DNA from: Tessaracoccus palaemonis
Lineage (GTDB): Bacteria > Actinomycetota > Actinomycetes > Propionibacteriales > Propionibacteriaceae
Direction of reading: 5' to 3'
DNA length: 64,000 nucleotides
Assembly (NCBI RefSeq): GCF_019316905.1
Contig: NZ_CP079216.1
Coordinates: 2,480,001 to 2,544,000, forward strand
The notes below the pieces were generated by a model, which was not told the origin of the DNA, did no database searches, and saw nothing but the letters and a program-made list of their open reading frames with translations. Below, piece by piece: positions 55,196 to 64,000 of this stretch. Both the position numbers and the translations under genes were made by a program. Each line of letters starts with the position of its first letter. Within the stretch, counting starts at the first letter, position 1.

Positions 55196-57295
55196 GTGAC
55201 GGAGATCACGCAGCCTGATGAGGCCGTGCTGCCCACCGACCGCTACCTCGACCGCGAACAGAGCTGGCTCGACTTCAACAACCGGGTGCTCGACCTGGCG
55301 AAGGACGCGGGGCGCATCCCCCTGATCGAGCGCGCCAAGTTCCTCGCGATCTTCTCCTCCAACCTCGACGAGTTCTTCATGGTCCGCGTCGCCGGTCTGA
55401 AGCGCCGCATCGCCGCCGGCGTCGCCGTGCCGACGGTGACCGGCAAGATGCCCGGCGAGCTGCACGCCGAACTGCTCGAGAGCGTCCGCACTCTCGTCAC
55501 CGAACAGTCGCGTGTCTTCCAGCAGGAGGTCCGCCCCGCGCTGGCCGCCGAGGGCATCGAGATCCTCGCCTGGGACCAGCTGACGGCGGCGGAGAAGGAC
55601 CGCATGCGCGCCCTGTTCGCGGAGCGGATCTTCCCGGTGCTGACGCCCCTGGCCGTCGACCCGTCGCACCCGTTCCCCTACATCTCCGGCCTGTCGATCT
55701 CGCTGGCCATCCTGCTGCGCAACCCCGCGACCGGTGCCCGTCAGTTCGCGCGCGTCAAGGTACCCTCCATCCTCGCCCGTTTCGTGAGGCTGGCCGAGGG
55801 CCGGTACCTGCCGCTGGAGGAGATCATCGCCCGGCACCTCGGGCAGCTGTTCACCGGCATGCAGGTGCTGGCGTCCACCACGTTCAGGGTCACGCGTAAC
55901 GAGGACATCGAGGTGGAGGAGGATGACGCCGAGAACCTCCTCTTCGCTCTGGAGAAGGAGCTCCTGCGTCGCAAGGTCGGCCGCCCTCCTGTCCGTCTCG
56001 AGGTCGAGGAGGGCATCGACGACGAGATGCTCGCGATGCTCACCGCCGAGCTGGATGTCCGCGACGACGAGGTGTTCCGCATGCAGGGCCCGCTCGACCT
56101 CTCGGGCCTGTTCGCGCTGGCGGACTCGACGCGCGAGGACCTCAAGTACCCGAACTTCCTGCCGATCACACACCCGGACCTTGCCCAGGTCGAGTCCGCG
56201 CGACCCGCCGACATGTTCAAGGCCCTCAAGCTGCGCGACGTGCTGGTGCAGCACCCCTACGACTCCTTCGCGACCTCGGTGCAGCGGTTCATCGAGCAGG
56301 CGGCGGCCGACCCTTCGGTGCTCGCCATCAAGCAGACCCTGTACCGCACCTCGGGCGACTCCCCCATCGTCGACGCGCTCATCGAGGCCGCGCAGGCGGG
56401 CAAGCAGGTGCTGGCGATCGTCGAGATCAAGGCCAGGTTCGACGAGCAGAACAACATCGGCTGGGCGCGCAAGCTCGAGCAGTACGGCGTCCACGTCGTC
56501 TACGGCATGATCGGCCTGAAGACGCACTGCAAGCTGGCGATGGTGGTCCGCGAGGAGAGCGACGGGAACCTGCGCCGCTACGCGCACATCGGCACGGGCA
56601 ACTACAACCCGAAGACGGCCCGCATGTACGAGGACATGGGGCTGCTCACGAGCAATCCCATCATCACCGACGACGTCGCCCGGCTGTTCAACCACCTGAG
56701 CGGCATGACCCAGGAGACCCACTACCGCCGGCTGCTCGTCGCACCGCACGGCATCCGCAACGGCCTGCTGAACTACATCGACGCCGAGATCGACAACCAC
56801 CTCGCCGGCAGGCCCGCCGGAGTGAAGATCAAGGTCAACTCCATGGTCGACGAGGCCATCATCGACGGGCTCTACCGCGCCTCGCAGGCCGGTGTGCCCG
56901 TGGATGTCTGGGTCCGCGGCATCTGCACCATCCGGCCGGGAGTCCCCGGCCTCAGCGAGAACATCCGCGTCCGTTCGATCCTCGGGCGCTTCCTGGAGCA
57001 CTCGCGCGTGTTCTGGTTCGCGGGCGGCGGCACGCCGATGGTGGGCATCGGGTCGGCCGACATGATGCACCGCAACCTCGACCGACGCGTCGAGGCGATC
57101 GTGTCTCTGAACAACCCGGCTCACATCCGCCAGATCGAGGACCTCTTCGAGCGGGCCTTCTCGGACGAGACGGTGCGCTGGGAGTTGCACGACTCCCAGT
57201 GGAGTGCCCACACCGTGCGCGACGACGGCGAACCGCTGACGGATCTCCAGGAGTGGTTGATCCACCAGGCCTCAGCCAGGCGAGCCAGCCGATGA
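55196..57295 (+). CDS. ppk1: Polyphosphate kinase 1
   Basis: A 699-residue Ppk1 that reversibly polymerises ATP gamma-phosphate into polyphosphate. The N-terminal domain has [15 protein letters not shown] and [15 protein letters not shown]; the phosphorylated His464 lies in [12 protein letters not shown] and a second active-site His near residue 518 in [10 protein letters not shown]. The GTG at 55196 follows GAGGAG by 9 nt and begins 4 nt after the mshD stop. Its stop overlaps the Nudix gene (ATGA). Confidence 0.97.
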   Translation: MTEITQPDEAVLPTDRYLDREQSWLDFNNRVLDLAKDAGRIPLIERAKFLAIFSSNLDEFFMVRVAGLKRRIAAGVAVPTVTGKMPGELHAELLESVRTLVTEQSRVFQQEVRPALAAEGIEILAWDQLTAAEKDRMRALFAERIFPVLTPLAVDPSHPFPYISGLSISLAILLRNPATGARQFARVKVPSILARFVRLAEGRYLPLEEIIARHLGQLFTGMQVLASTTFRVTRNEDIEVEEDDAENLLFALEKELLRRKVGRPPVRLEVEEGIDDEMLAMLTAELDVRDDEVFRMQGPLDLSGLFALADSTREDLKYPNFLPITHPDLAQVESARPADMFKALKLRDVLVQHPYDSFATSVQRFIEQAAADPSVLAIKQTLYRTSGDSPIVDALIEAAQAGKQVLAIVEIKARFDEQNNIGWARKLEQYGVHVVYGMIGLKTHCKLAMVVREESDGNLRRYAHIGTGNYNPKTARMYEDMGLLTSNPIITDDVARLFNHLSGMTQETHYRRLLVAPHGIRNGLLNYIDAEIDNHLAGRPAGVKIKVNSMVDEAIIDGLYRASQAGVPVDVWVRGICTIRPGVPGLSENIRVRSILGRFLEHSRVFWFAGGGTPMVGIGSADMMHRNLDRRVEAIVSLNNPAHIRQIEDLFERAFSDETVRWELHDSQWSAHTVRDDGEPLTDLQEWLIHQASARRASR

Positions 57296-58164
57296 GCCGG
57301 CGGCCCAGGATCCGCGCCGCCGGCGCCGTCGTGCTGCGCGGCGACGGCGACGACACCGAGGTGCTCATCATCCACCGGCCGCGCTACGACGACTGGTCTC
57401 TCCCGAAGGGCAAGGGCAAGGTCGACGAGCTTCCCCCGCAGACCGCGGTGCGCGAGGTTCTCGAGGAGACCGCCACCACCGTCCGGCTGGGCCTGCGGCT
57501 ACCCACGATCAGGTACCACCTGTCGAAGGGCGACAAGTCCGTCGAATACTGGCGCGCCGAGGAGGTCTCGGCCCAGGAGTTCACGCCGAACGCCGAGGTC
57601 GACAAGACCTGCTGGGTCGGCATCGACAAGGCCATGCGCCGCATCACGTACGCCGACGAGCGGCGCGTGCTGTCGGCGGCTCTCCTCAAGCCCCGCACGA
57701 CCCCACTGATCCTCGTCCGGCACGCCAAGGCGATGCTCCGCAGGAACTGGTCGGGGCCCGATCAGGAACGGCGCCTCACCGGACGCGGCAGGCACCAGGC
57801 CGAGGAACTCGCCCAGCTGCTCGGCGCCTACGGCGTCACCGACCTGGTCTCCTCCTCGTCGACGCGCTGTGTGCAGACGCTCGCCCCCTACGGCCGCCAG
57901 CAGGGCATCGAGGTCCTCACCACCGACGTCCTGACGGAGGAGGAGGGCACCGTGCGCCCCAGCGAGGTCAGCGACTACGTGGCCGATCTCCTGCAGTCGA
58001 TCACCCGCCCCACAGCAATCTGCGGCCACCGCCCGGTGCTGCCCGCCATGTTCGAGGGGCTCGACCTCCCGGCGCGCCCGATGGTCGTCGGCGAGGCCAT
58101 CGTGCTGCACCGCGACGACGACGGGACCGTCGTCGAGGTCGAGGTCCACAAGCCGACTGCCTGA
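57292..58164 (+). CDS. Nudix hydrolase fused to histidine phosphatase (MutT1 type)
   Basis: A 290-residue two-domain protein like mycobacterial MutT1. Residues 1-135 are the Nudix domain, with the Nudix box at about 40-62 (Gly40, Glu46, REVLEE). Residues 138-290 are a histidine phosphatase with LVRHAKAM. MutT1 degrades 8-oxo-dGTP and diadenosine polyphosphates. ATG overlaps the ppk1 stop, so it is co-translated with ppk1, the same neighbourhood as in mycobacteria. PHO-box-controlled pstS follows. Confidence 0.9.
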   Translation: MSRRPRIRAAGAVVLRGDGDDTEVLIIHRPRYDDWSLPKGKGKVDELPPQTAVREVLEETATTVRLGLRLPTIRYHLSKGDKSVEYWRAEEVSAQEFTPNAEVDKTCWVGIDKAMRRITYADERRVLSAALLKPRTTPLILVRHAKAMLRRNWSGPDQERRLTGRGRHQAEELAQLLGAYGVTDLVSSSSTRCVQTLAPYGRQQGIEVLTTDVLTEEEGTVRPSEVSDYVADLLQSITRPTAICGHRPVLPAMFEGLDLPARPMVVGEAIVLHRDDDGTVVEVEVHKPTA

Positions 58165-58216
58165 CCAGGGCCACTTTCGGGCTGATGTGTGGAGCGGCTC
58201 GCAAAGGTCCGCAACC

Positions 58217-58271
58217 GTTCACCTTCCGTTCACCCGAGGCGAAGGGTTCGGTTACTTTGCGGTCCTAGCGT
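58217..58271 (+). promoter_or_regulatory. PHO box and pstS promoter
   Basis: Two adjacent 11-nt direct units GTTCACCTTCC (58217-58227) and GTTCACCCGAG (58228-58238) match the PhoP-binding PHO box of actinobacteria. A weaker GTTCGGTTACT follows at 58246-58256. TAGCGT (58266-58271) would be the -10, 7 nt before the GTG. Confidence 0.8.
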
Positions 58272-58278
58272 GCCGTGC

Positions 58279-59388
58279 GTGGATAACATCGCCAACACCG
58301 GTACCCGAGCCCGCACCGCCCTGCGCATCTCCGCAGCCCTCGGACTCTCCGCCGCGCTCTTCCTGAGCGCCTGCGCCGCCAACGAAGCGGCCGACCCCGC
58401 CAACCCCAGTTCCTCCACCCTGTCCGGCACGCTGTCCGGCAAGGGCGCCTCCTCCACCAAGGTCGCCCAGGAGACGTGGATCGCGGCCTTCCAGACCGCG
58501 AACACCGACGTGACGGTCAACTACTCCCCCGACGGCTCGGGCGCCGGGCGCGAGGCGTTCATGGCTGGCGGCGCTGACTTCGCCGGCTCCGACCGGGCCC
58601 TGAAGCCCGAGGAGAACACCGCCGGGGGCTTCGGCGGCTGCGCCGACACCTCCGCGGCCATCGACCTTCCCGTCTACATCTCCCCCATCGCGGTGATCTT
58701 CAACCTCGACGGCGTGGACTCGCTGAACCTCACCCCCGATGTCCTCGCCAGGATCTTCCACGGCGACATCACCAACTGGAGCGACGACGCGATCGCCGAG
58801 ATCAACCCCGACGTGAAGCTGCCGGACCTGGTCATCACGGCCGTGCACCGCTCCGACGAGTCTGGCACCACCGAGAACTTCACCGACTACCTCGCGGCGA
58901 CCGCCCCCGATGTCTGGACCGAGGAGGTCTCGAGCAGCTGGCCGGTCGACGGCGGCGAGGCCGCCAAGGGCACCTCCGGCGTCGTGGCGGCCGTGACCGG
59001 CGGCGCCGGCACCATCGGCTACGCCGACGCGTCGCAGGCCGGTTCCGCGACCATCGCGAAGGTCGGCCCCGACGGCGACTTCCAGGAGCCCACCGAGGAG
59101 GGCGCGGCGGCCGCCGTCGAGGCCTCCCCGCTCGAGGAGGGTCGCGCCGAGAACGACATCGCGATCACGATCGACCGCTCCGCCGCAGGCTACCCGCTGG
59201 TGCTGGTCTCCTACGCGATCGCCTGCGCCGAGTACAAGGACGCGACCCAGGGTGCCCTGGTGAAGGACTACCTGAGCTACATTGCGTCGGAGGAGGGACA
59301 GTCCGCGGCCGAGGCCTCCGCCGGATCCGCGCCGCTGTCCGCCTCGCTCCGCGAGAAGGTTCTCGCGGCGATCGACACCATCAAGTGA
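58279..59388 (+). CDS. pstS: Phosphate ABC transporter, phosphate-binding lipoprotein
   Basis: A 369-residue PstS. The signal peptide ends in a lipobox FLSAC. GKGASSTKVAQETW and YSPDGSGAGREAF form the phosphate-binding N-terminal loops, and HRSDESGTTENFTDYL is the second, all as in PstS. The GTG at 58279 is supported by TAGCGT 7 nt upstream; an in-frame GTG at 58270 would overlap that box. First gene of pstSCAB, controlled by the PHO box. Confidence 0.93.
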   Translation: MDNIANTGTRARTALRISAALGLSAALFLSACAANEAADPANPSSSTLSGTLSGKGASSTKVAQETWIAAFQTANTDVTVNYSPDGSGAGREAFMAGGADFAGSDRALKPEENTAGGFGGCADTSAAIDLPVYISPIAVIFNLDGVDSLNLTPDVLARIFHGDITNWSDDAIAEINPDVKLPDLVITAVHRSDESGTTENFTDYLAATAPDVWTEEVSSSWPVDGGEAAKGTSGVVAAVTGGAGTIGYADASQAGSATIAKVGPDGDFQEPTEEGAAAAVEASPLEEGRAENDIAITIDRSAAGYPLVLVSYAIACAEYKDATQGALVKDYLSYIASEEGQSAAEASAGSAPLSASLREKVLAAIDTIK

Positions 59389-59395
59389 CGACCGC

Positions 59396-59431
59396 CCTCG
59401 GGCCGCGGCGCTGAGGCGTCGCGGCCCGAGG
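59396..59431 (+). terminator. Intercistronic hairpin between pstS and pstC
   Basis: Perfect 12-bp arms CCTCGGGCCGCG (59396-59407) and complement (59420-59431), 7 bp after the pstS stop. Likely a partial terminator or 3' stabiliser that leaves more pstS than permease message, like the one after gluB. Confidence 0.65.
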
Positions 59432-59458
59432 ACCGCCCTCAGAGACAACAGGAGAACC

Positions 59459-60436
59459 ATGACCACGGACACCAGGGAGCCGGCCAGTCCGGCCGCCTCC
59501 TTCGGCGACCTGCAGCGCGACCCCCGCCGCTTCGGCGACAAGCTCTTCAAGGGCATCTCGACGGGTTCCGGCACCGGGATCCTCGTGATCCTCGCCGCGG
59601 TGGCGACGTTCCTCGTCGCGCTGGCGATGCCCGCCCTGCTCGCGAACGCCGAGGAGCTCCCCTACGGCCCGTTCTGGTCCTGGGTGCTGCCCTACGCGCT
59701 CGGCACGGTGTGGGTGGCCTTCCTGGCGATGCTGTTCGCGGTCCCCACCGCCATCGGCGTCGCCCTGTTCATCACCCACTACGCGCCCCGCCGCCTGGCT
59801 CAGGGACTCGGCTACATCATCGACCTGCTGGCCGCCGTGCCTTCGGTCGTCTTCGGCCTGTGGGGCATCAACGTGCTCGCTCCGCTCGTCCAACCGATCT
59901 ACGCGTGGCTGAACGCGAACCTCGGCAGCACCCCCGTGCTGCGGATCTTCTTCGGCGGCCAGGTCTCCGGCACCGGGCGCACCATCCTGACGGCGGCCCT
60001 CGTGCTTGCGGTCATGGTGCTGCCGATCATCACCGCGGTGACCCGCGAGGTCTTCCTGCAGACCCCCCGGCTGCACGAGGAGGCCTCCCTCGCGCTGGGC
60101 GCGACCCGCTGGGAGATGATCCGTCAGGCCGTCCTGCCCTTCGGCATGCCCGGCATCGTGTCGGCGTGCATGCTCGGGCTCGGCCGCGCCCTGGGTGAGA
60201 CGATGGCGGTTGCCATGGTGCTGTCCCCCGGGCCGGGGTTCAACCTCGAGCTGCTGACCTCCAACAACCCGAACTCGATCGCCGCGAACATCGCCCTGAA
60301 GTTCCCCGAGTCCTACGGGCTCGGCGTAAACCAGCTGATCGCCTCCGGCCTGATCCTCTTCATCATCACCCTGCTGGTGAACATGGGCGCCCGCGCCATC
60401 GTCGCCCGCCGCGCCGAGTTCTCGGGAGCAAACTGA
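59459..60436 (+). CDS. pstC: Phosphate ABC transporter permease
   Basis: A 325-residue PstC with six helices after a cytoplasmic N-terminus. YIIDLLAAVPSVVFGLWG is the PstC/A signature and EEASLALGATRWEMIRQAVLP the EAA loop. AGGAGA precedes the ATG at 59459. Stop overlaps pstA (TGATG). Confidence 0.95.
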   Translation: MTTDTREPASPAASFGDLQRDPRRFGDKLFKGISTGSGTGILVILAAVATFLVALAMPALLANAEELPYGPFWSWVLPYALGTVWVAFLAMLFAVPTAIGVALFITHYAPRRLAQGLGYIIDLLAAVPSVVFGLWGINVLAPLVQPIYAWLNANLGSTPVLRIFFGGQVSGTGRTILTAALVLAVMVLPIITAVTREVFLQTPRLHEEASLALGATRWEMIRQAVLPFGMPGIVSACMLGLGRALGETMAVAMVLSPGPGFNLELLTSNNPNSIAANIALKFPESYGLGVNQLIASGLILFIITLLVNMGARAIVARRAEFSGAN

Positions 60437-61512
60437 TGCACGCCACCGTCACCGAGTCCGCCGACTCCCGCAAGCGCAACATCCTGACCTCCGCCCAGCT
60501 GCCCCCCGCCACGACCCCGGCCCTGATCGTCACGGCCGTCGTGGCAGCCGCCGGCGTCCTGGCGTTGTTCGGCTCCGCCTCGGTGGGTGCCGTGATCGCG
60601 CTGGGCGCCGCGGTGTTCCTCGTAGCGTCCTACTCGCTGTCCGCCGCGGTGGAGGGCACCCGTAAGGCCAAGGACCGACTGGCCCGCAACATCGTCACCG
60701 GGCTGTTCCTGCTTGCTCTCGTGCCGCTCATCTCCGTCGTCTGGGGAACCATCAGCAAAGGCATGGCCCGCTTCGACGCCCTGTTCTTCAGTTCGTCGAT
60801 GCGCAACGTCGTCGGCGAGGGAGGCGGGGCCGTCCATGCCATCTGGGGCACGCTGATCATCACCGGCCTGGCGACGCTGATCTCCGTGCCGATCGGCATC
60901 CTGACGGCCATCTATCTGGTGGAGTACGCAGGCAAGGCAAAGCTCGGACGGGCCATCCGCTTCTTCGTCGACGTCATGACGGGCATCCCGTCGATCGTCG
61001 CCGGTCTGTTTGCCTACACCGTCTTCTCGCTGTTCTTCGGGGCCGGCACCAACAACGGCATCTCGGGCGCCTGTGCCCTGGCGATCCTGATGATCCCGAC
61101 CGTGGTCCGCTCGACCGAGGAGATGCTGCGACTGGTGCCCAACGAGCTGCGGGAGGCGTCGTACGCGCTGGGTGTGCCCAAGTTCCGGACCATCGGCCGC
61201 GTGGTGCTGCCCACCTCGATCGCCGGCATCGTGACCGGCGTCGTGCTCGGCATCGCCCGCATCATCGGCGAGACCGCCCCCCTGCTGGTCACCGCTGCGA
61301 TCACGTCGTCGATGAACCTGAACCCCCTGGCCAACCCGATGGCGACGCTGCCGGTGTTCGTCTACTACGAGTACACGACGCCGGGCGCCGATCCGACCCC
61401 CTACATCGACCGCGCCTGGGCCGGCGCGCTCACCCTGATCATCATCGTCATGGGACTGAACCTGATCGGGCGACTCATCGCCTGGAAGTTCGCCCCCAAA
61501 GCCGGCCGCTGA
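60436..61512 (+). CDS. pstA: Phosphate ABC transporter permease
   Basis: A 358-residue PstA. Two extra N-terminal helices precede the core, giving a longer protein than E. coli Pst[19 protein letters not shown] and [24 protein letters not shown] are the conserved permease segments. Start overlaps the pstC stop. Confidence 0.95.
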   Translation: MHATVTESADSRKRNILTSAQLPPATTPALIVTAVVAAAGVLALFGSASVGAVIALGAAVFLVASYSLSAAVEGTRKAKDRLARNIVTGLFLLALVPLISVVWGTISKGMARFDALFFSSSMRNVVGEGGGAVHAIWGTLIITGLATLISVPIGILTAIYLVEYAGKAKLGRAIRFFVDVMTGIPSIVAGLFAYTVFSLFFGAGTNNGISGACALAILMIPTVVRSTEEMLRLVPNELREASYALGVPKFRTIGRVVLPTSIAGIVTGVVLGIARIIGETAPLLVTAAITSSMNLNPLANPMATLPVFVYYEYTTPGADPTPYIDRAWAGALTLIIIVMGLNLIGRLIAWKFAPKAGR

Positions 61513-61532
61513 CAACAAGGAAACGCACACAC

Positions 61533-62312
61533 ATGTCCAAGCGCATCGAGATCCGCGACCTCAACATCTTCTACAGCAAGTTCCATGCCGTCAAGGACGT
61601 GAACATGGTGATCCAGCCCCGCTCCGTGACGGCCTTCATCGGCAGCTCGGGCTGCGGGAAGTCGACGGTGCTGCGGTCCCTGAACCGCATGCATGAGGTC
61701 ATCCCCGGCGCCTACTGCACCGGAGAGGTTCTCCTCGACGGCGTGGACCTGTACGACAAGGCGGTCGACCCGGTGCGCGTCCGCCGCCAGGTCGGCATGG
61801 TGTTCCAGCGGCCGAACCCGTTCCCGACCATGAGCATCCGCGAGAACGTGCTGGCAGGCGCGAAGCTGAACAACGCCCGCCTCTCCCGCACCGAGGCCGA
61901 CGAGCTGGTCGAGAAGTCGCTGATCGGCGCGAACCTGTGGAACGAGGTCAAGAACCGCCTCGACCGCCCGGGGTCCGGCCTGTCGGGTGGCCAGCAGCAG
62001 CGCCTGTGCATCGCCCGCGCCATCGCGGTCTCCCCCGACGTGCTGCTGATGGATGAGCCCTGCTCCGCCCTCGACCCCATCTCCACGCTGGCCATCGAGG
62101 ACCTCATCAAGGAGCTCAAGGAGACCTACACCGTCGTCATCGTGACGCACAACATGCAGCAGGCGGCTCGTGTGTCGGACCAGACGGCGTTCTTCAACCT
62201 CAAGGAGCACGGGAAGCCGGGCGAGCTGATCGAGATCGGCCCCACGGAGAAGATCTTCCACAACCCCGACCAGCAGGCCACTGAGGACTACATCACCGGC
62301 CGCTTCGGCTGA
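61533..62312 (+). CDS. pstB: Phosphate ABC transporter ATP-binding protein
   Basis: A 259-residue PstB. Walker [11 protein letters not shown], signature SGGQQQRLC, Walker [17 protein letters not shown], the PstB hallmark. AAGGAAA precedes the ATG at 61533. Last gene of the operon; no phoU follows in this window. Confidence 0.97.
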   Translation: MSKRIEIRDLNIFYSKFHAVKDVNMVIQPRSVTAFIGSSGCGKSTVLRSLNRMHEVIPGAYCTGEVLLDGVDLYDKAVDPVRVRRQVGMVFQRPNPFPTMSIRENVLAGAKLNNARLSRTEADELVEKSLIGANLWNEVKNRLDRPGSGLSGGQQQRLCIARAIAVSPDVLLMDEPCSALDPISTLAIEDLIKELKETYTVVIVTHNMQQAARVSDQTAFFNLKEHGKPGELIEIGPTEKIFHNPDQQATEDYITGRFG

Positions 62313-62320
62313 CCCGAGTC

Positions 62321-63523
62321 TCAGCCGCAGCTCAGCAGCCCGGCCTCCGCCTTCAGCGTGAGGATCCGGGCTGTTGACGTCTCCAGGCCCGCCCGGAAGT
62401 CGGCGTCGTCGTCGGCCTCGTCCAGCACGGCCGCGACCATGTCGCCCATCAGGCGCGGGTCTGCGTTGATGACGAGGTCGCCGCCGGCTGCCAGGAACCG
62501 GACGGCCCGCTCCCCCGGAGCCACGTCGCCGACGGCCTTGGCCGCTCCGAGGTCGTCGGCGATCACGACGCCGTCGTAGCCGAGCTTCCCGCGGAGCAGG
62601 TCGGTGATGACCGCCGACGAGAAGACGCCCTCGTTGTCGGGGTCGATCTTCTCGAAGATCGCCGACGAGATCATCACGGAGCTGACGCCCGCGTCGATGG
62701 CGGCCTCGAACGGCTCCAGCGCGACGGAGTCCTCGTCGATGTCGTCGTCGTGAGCGACGGCGTAGTCGGTGTTCTCGGTGACCTCGCCGAGCCCCGGGAA
62801 GTGCTTGGCCGAGGTCATGATCCCGCCGGCCCGCATGCCGTCGATGAAGGCTGTGACTGACTCGGAGACCTGTTCGGCATCCGCCCCGAAGTCGCGTTTG
62901 AGGCTGCCGATCGGGGCGTTGGTATCTCGCTTGGACTCGGGCACGACGTCGGCGACGGGCGCGAGGTTGTAGTCCACGCCGGCCTTCTTCAGCTGCTGGG
63001 CCCAGGACGTCGCCTGGGCGCGCAGGTCATCGACGGACCAGGTGCCCTGCTCGCGGGCGGTCGGGATCGTCGAGAAGCCGTCGCCCTGGAGCCGCTGCAC
63101 GGTGCCGCCCTCCTGGTCGACCGCGATCATGATCGGCAGCCTCGCGGTGCCCTCCTTGGAGATGCTGGCCGTCAGGGTGCGGATCGCCGAGCTGCCGGAG
63201 GTCCGGTTGCTCAGCAGGATGACCGAGCCGATGTCGTAGTCGGCGATCGCCCTGCGCGTGGTCTCGTCCAGCTCGGCGCTGTCGAGGCCGATGATGAACA
63301 GCTGCCCCACCTGCTCCTCCAGGGACAGGTCCGCGGCCAGGGTGGCGCAGCTGTCAACCGTCGGCGACGGGGACGCCGTCGTTGACGGGGCCAAGGCGCT
63401 GGTCGTGGTCGCCGGGTCCGTAGCCGCGGCCGTCGCCGACGCCGTGCCGGCGGTCAGCGGAGCGGGTGCGCAGGCTGCCAGCGCCACGGCACCCAGGGCT
63501 GTCAGGGCCGTGGCGGCCCTCAC
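62321..63523 (-). CDS. GH3 lipoprotein (beta-N-acetylhexosaminidase-like)
   Basis: A 400-residue exported protein with lipobox LAAC, a Thr/Ser-rich linker to about residue 57, and a single GH3 barrel. KHFPGLGE and VVIADDLGA (nucleophile Asp region) identify it as NagZ-like. The usual Asp-Ser-His acid/base motif after KHFPGHG is absent; the segment reads VTENTDYAV. It is therefore either a variant hydrolase or an inactive binder. The GTG start overlaps the stop of the mycothione reductase gene. Compare LpqI in mycobacteria. Confidence 0.85.
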   Translation of the reverse strand: MRAATALTALGAVALAACAPAPLTAGTASATAAATDPATTTSALAPSTTASPSPTVDSCATLAADLSLEEQVGQLFIIGLDSAELDETTRRAIADYDIGSVILLSNRTSGSSAIRTLTASISKEGTARLPIMIAVDQEGGTVQRLQGDGFSTIPTAREQGTWSVDDLRAQATSWAQQLKKAGVDYNLAPVADVVPESKRDTNAPIGSLKRDFGADAEQVSESVTAFIDGMRAGGIMTSAKHFPGLGEVTENTDYAVAHDDDIDEDSVALEPFEAAIDAGVSSVMISSAIFEKIDPDNEGVFSSAVITDLLRGKLGYDGVVIADDLGAAKAVGDVAPGERAVRFLAAGGDLVINADPRLMGDMVAAVLDEADDDADFRAGLETSTARILTLKAEAGLLSCG

Positions 63524-64000
63524 TGGCCGATCTCCCCCGGCTTGCGGGCCAGGACGAGCTTCAACAGCGCGTTCTCGATGACCTCCGGCAGCGCGGGGTG
63601 GATCCAGTACTGGCCGCGCGCGAGCTCGTCGACGCGCTGCCCGAAGCTCATCGCCTGGATCAGGGGCTGGATGAGGGTGGACGCCTGGGGGCCGATGATG
63701 TGCGCGCCGACCAGGTGCATGGAGCGCGGGTCGGCGAGCAGCTTGACGAAGTGCTCCTCGTCCTCGAGCGCCCAGCCGTACGCGACGTCGGCGTAGCGCT
63801 GGCGGGCGACGATGTAGGGAGCTCCCCAGTTCCTGAGTTCCTGCTCCGTGACCCCCACCGACGCGATCTGCGGGTCGCCGAACACCGCCTGGGGCACGAA
63901 CCGGTGGTCGGTGCCGCGCAGGTCGTCGGGGTGGAGGAGGTTGTGCTGGACCGTGCGGCCCTCAGCGTTGGCGACGTGTTTGAGGAGGTGGTCGCTGGAG
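63520..64000 (-). CDS. mtr: Mycothione reductase, C-terminal part (cut by window edge)
   Basis: The last ~160 residues of a flavoprotein disulfide reductase. [19 protein letters not shown] is the start of the dimerisation domain and [17 protein letters not shown] contains the active-site His-Pro and Glu. [19 protein letters not shown] upstream resembles mycothione reductase rather than lipoamide dehydrogenase. The enzyme reduces oxidised mycothiol with NADPH, matching mshD in this window. The N-terminal FAD domain lies beyond base 64000. Confidence 0.88.
   Translation of the reverse strand, partial: SSDHLLKHVANAEGRTVQHNLLHPDDLRGTDHRFVPQAVFGDPQIASVGVTEQELRNWGAPYIVARQRYADVAYGWALEDEEHFVKLLADPRSMHLVGAHIIGPQASTLIQPLIQAMSFGQRVDELARGQYWIHPALPEVIENALLKLVLARKPGEIGQ

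Overview
The window is high-GC actinobacterial DNA. Mycothiol genes (mycothiol synthase, and a mycothione reductase cut at the right edge), a GlnR-type regulator beside mshD, a mycobacterial-type PurB, actinobacterial-type fatty-acid genes and polyphosphate genes together suggest the order Propionibacteriales, probably a Propionibacteriaceae member such as Tessaracoccus. The genus is inference from gene content and protein similarity recalled from memory; no rRNA is present to test it. I saw no tRNA or rRNA genes, complete insertion sequence, CRISPR array or prophage.

Layout. 1-1436: 3' part of a GH51 arabinofuranosidase. 1506-1892: an orphan TadE/TadG-like pseudopilin. 2081-5358: gluABCD glutamate-type ABC importer. 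5405-5865: a gene-free stretch built from a duplicated ~100 bp hairpin unit and a second palindromic repeat. 5870-8812: pntAB transhydrogenase. 8868-11186: divergent purB and map. 11167-17318: a beta-oxidation/acyl-chain block (MaoC hydratase, FabG4-type reductase, thiolase, TetR regulator, acyl-CoA oxidase-type enzyme). 17387-19096: an AAA/DUF4143 ATPase gene bracketed by two copies of a palindromic iteron element. 19121-22976: purA, a small membrane protein, purD and a DUF3048 lipoprotein in one operon. 23176-25532: dhaKLM. 25549-25989: a DUF3151 protein. 26041-29585: an accessory segment with a CoiA-like nuclease, an orphan acidic protein, two broken small reading frames and a MazEF-type toxin-antitoxin pair. 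29606-36305: GH3 glucosidase, sugar ABC importer and LacI regulator. 36384-38246: typA. 38328-39631: a second MazEF-type pair and a PadR regulator with a 22-bp palindromic operator. 39714-43428: EamA transporter, PPK2, Tpx and a membrane acyltransferase. 43451-50446: LacI, GH42 beta-galactosidase and a MalEFG-type importer. 50825-53576: YgfZ, a lipocalin-like protein, a 41-aa membrane protein, Dtd and a membrane-anchored hypothetical. 53688-58164: glnR, mshD, ppk1 and a MutT1-type Nudix/phosphatase fusion. 58217-62312: pstSCAB behind a PHO box. 62321-64000: a GH3 lipoprotein and the 3' part of mycothione reductase.

How the parts fit. Three carbohydrate loci (arabinan, beta-glucoside-type and beta-galactoside-type, the last two each with its own LacI regulator and visible operator palindromes) point to growth on plant or other oligosaccharides. 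ppk1, ppk2 and PHO-box-controlled pstSCAB indicate active phosphate uptake and polyphosphate cycling. DhaKLM feeds dihydroxyacetone into glycolysis using PTS phosphate.

The most unusual signals are non-coding. A 121-139 bp element made of 19-bp inverted iterons around a hairpin occurs three times, with a compensatory base-pair change in the hairpin. Four 23-bp repeats, each carrying a -10-like box, stand before the ATPase gene. In about fifteen genes a TANNNT-like box lies 6-7 nt before the start codon, which predicts widespread leaderless transcription.
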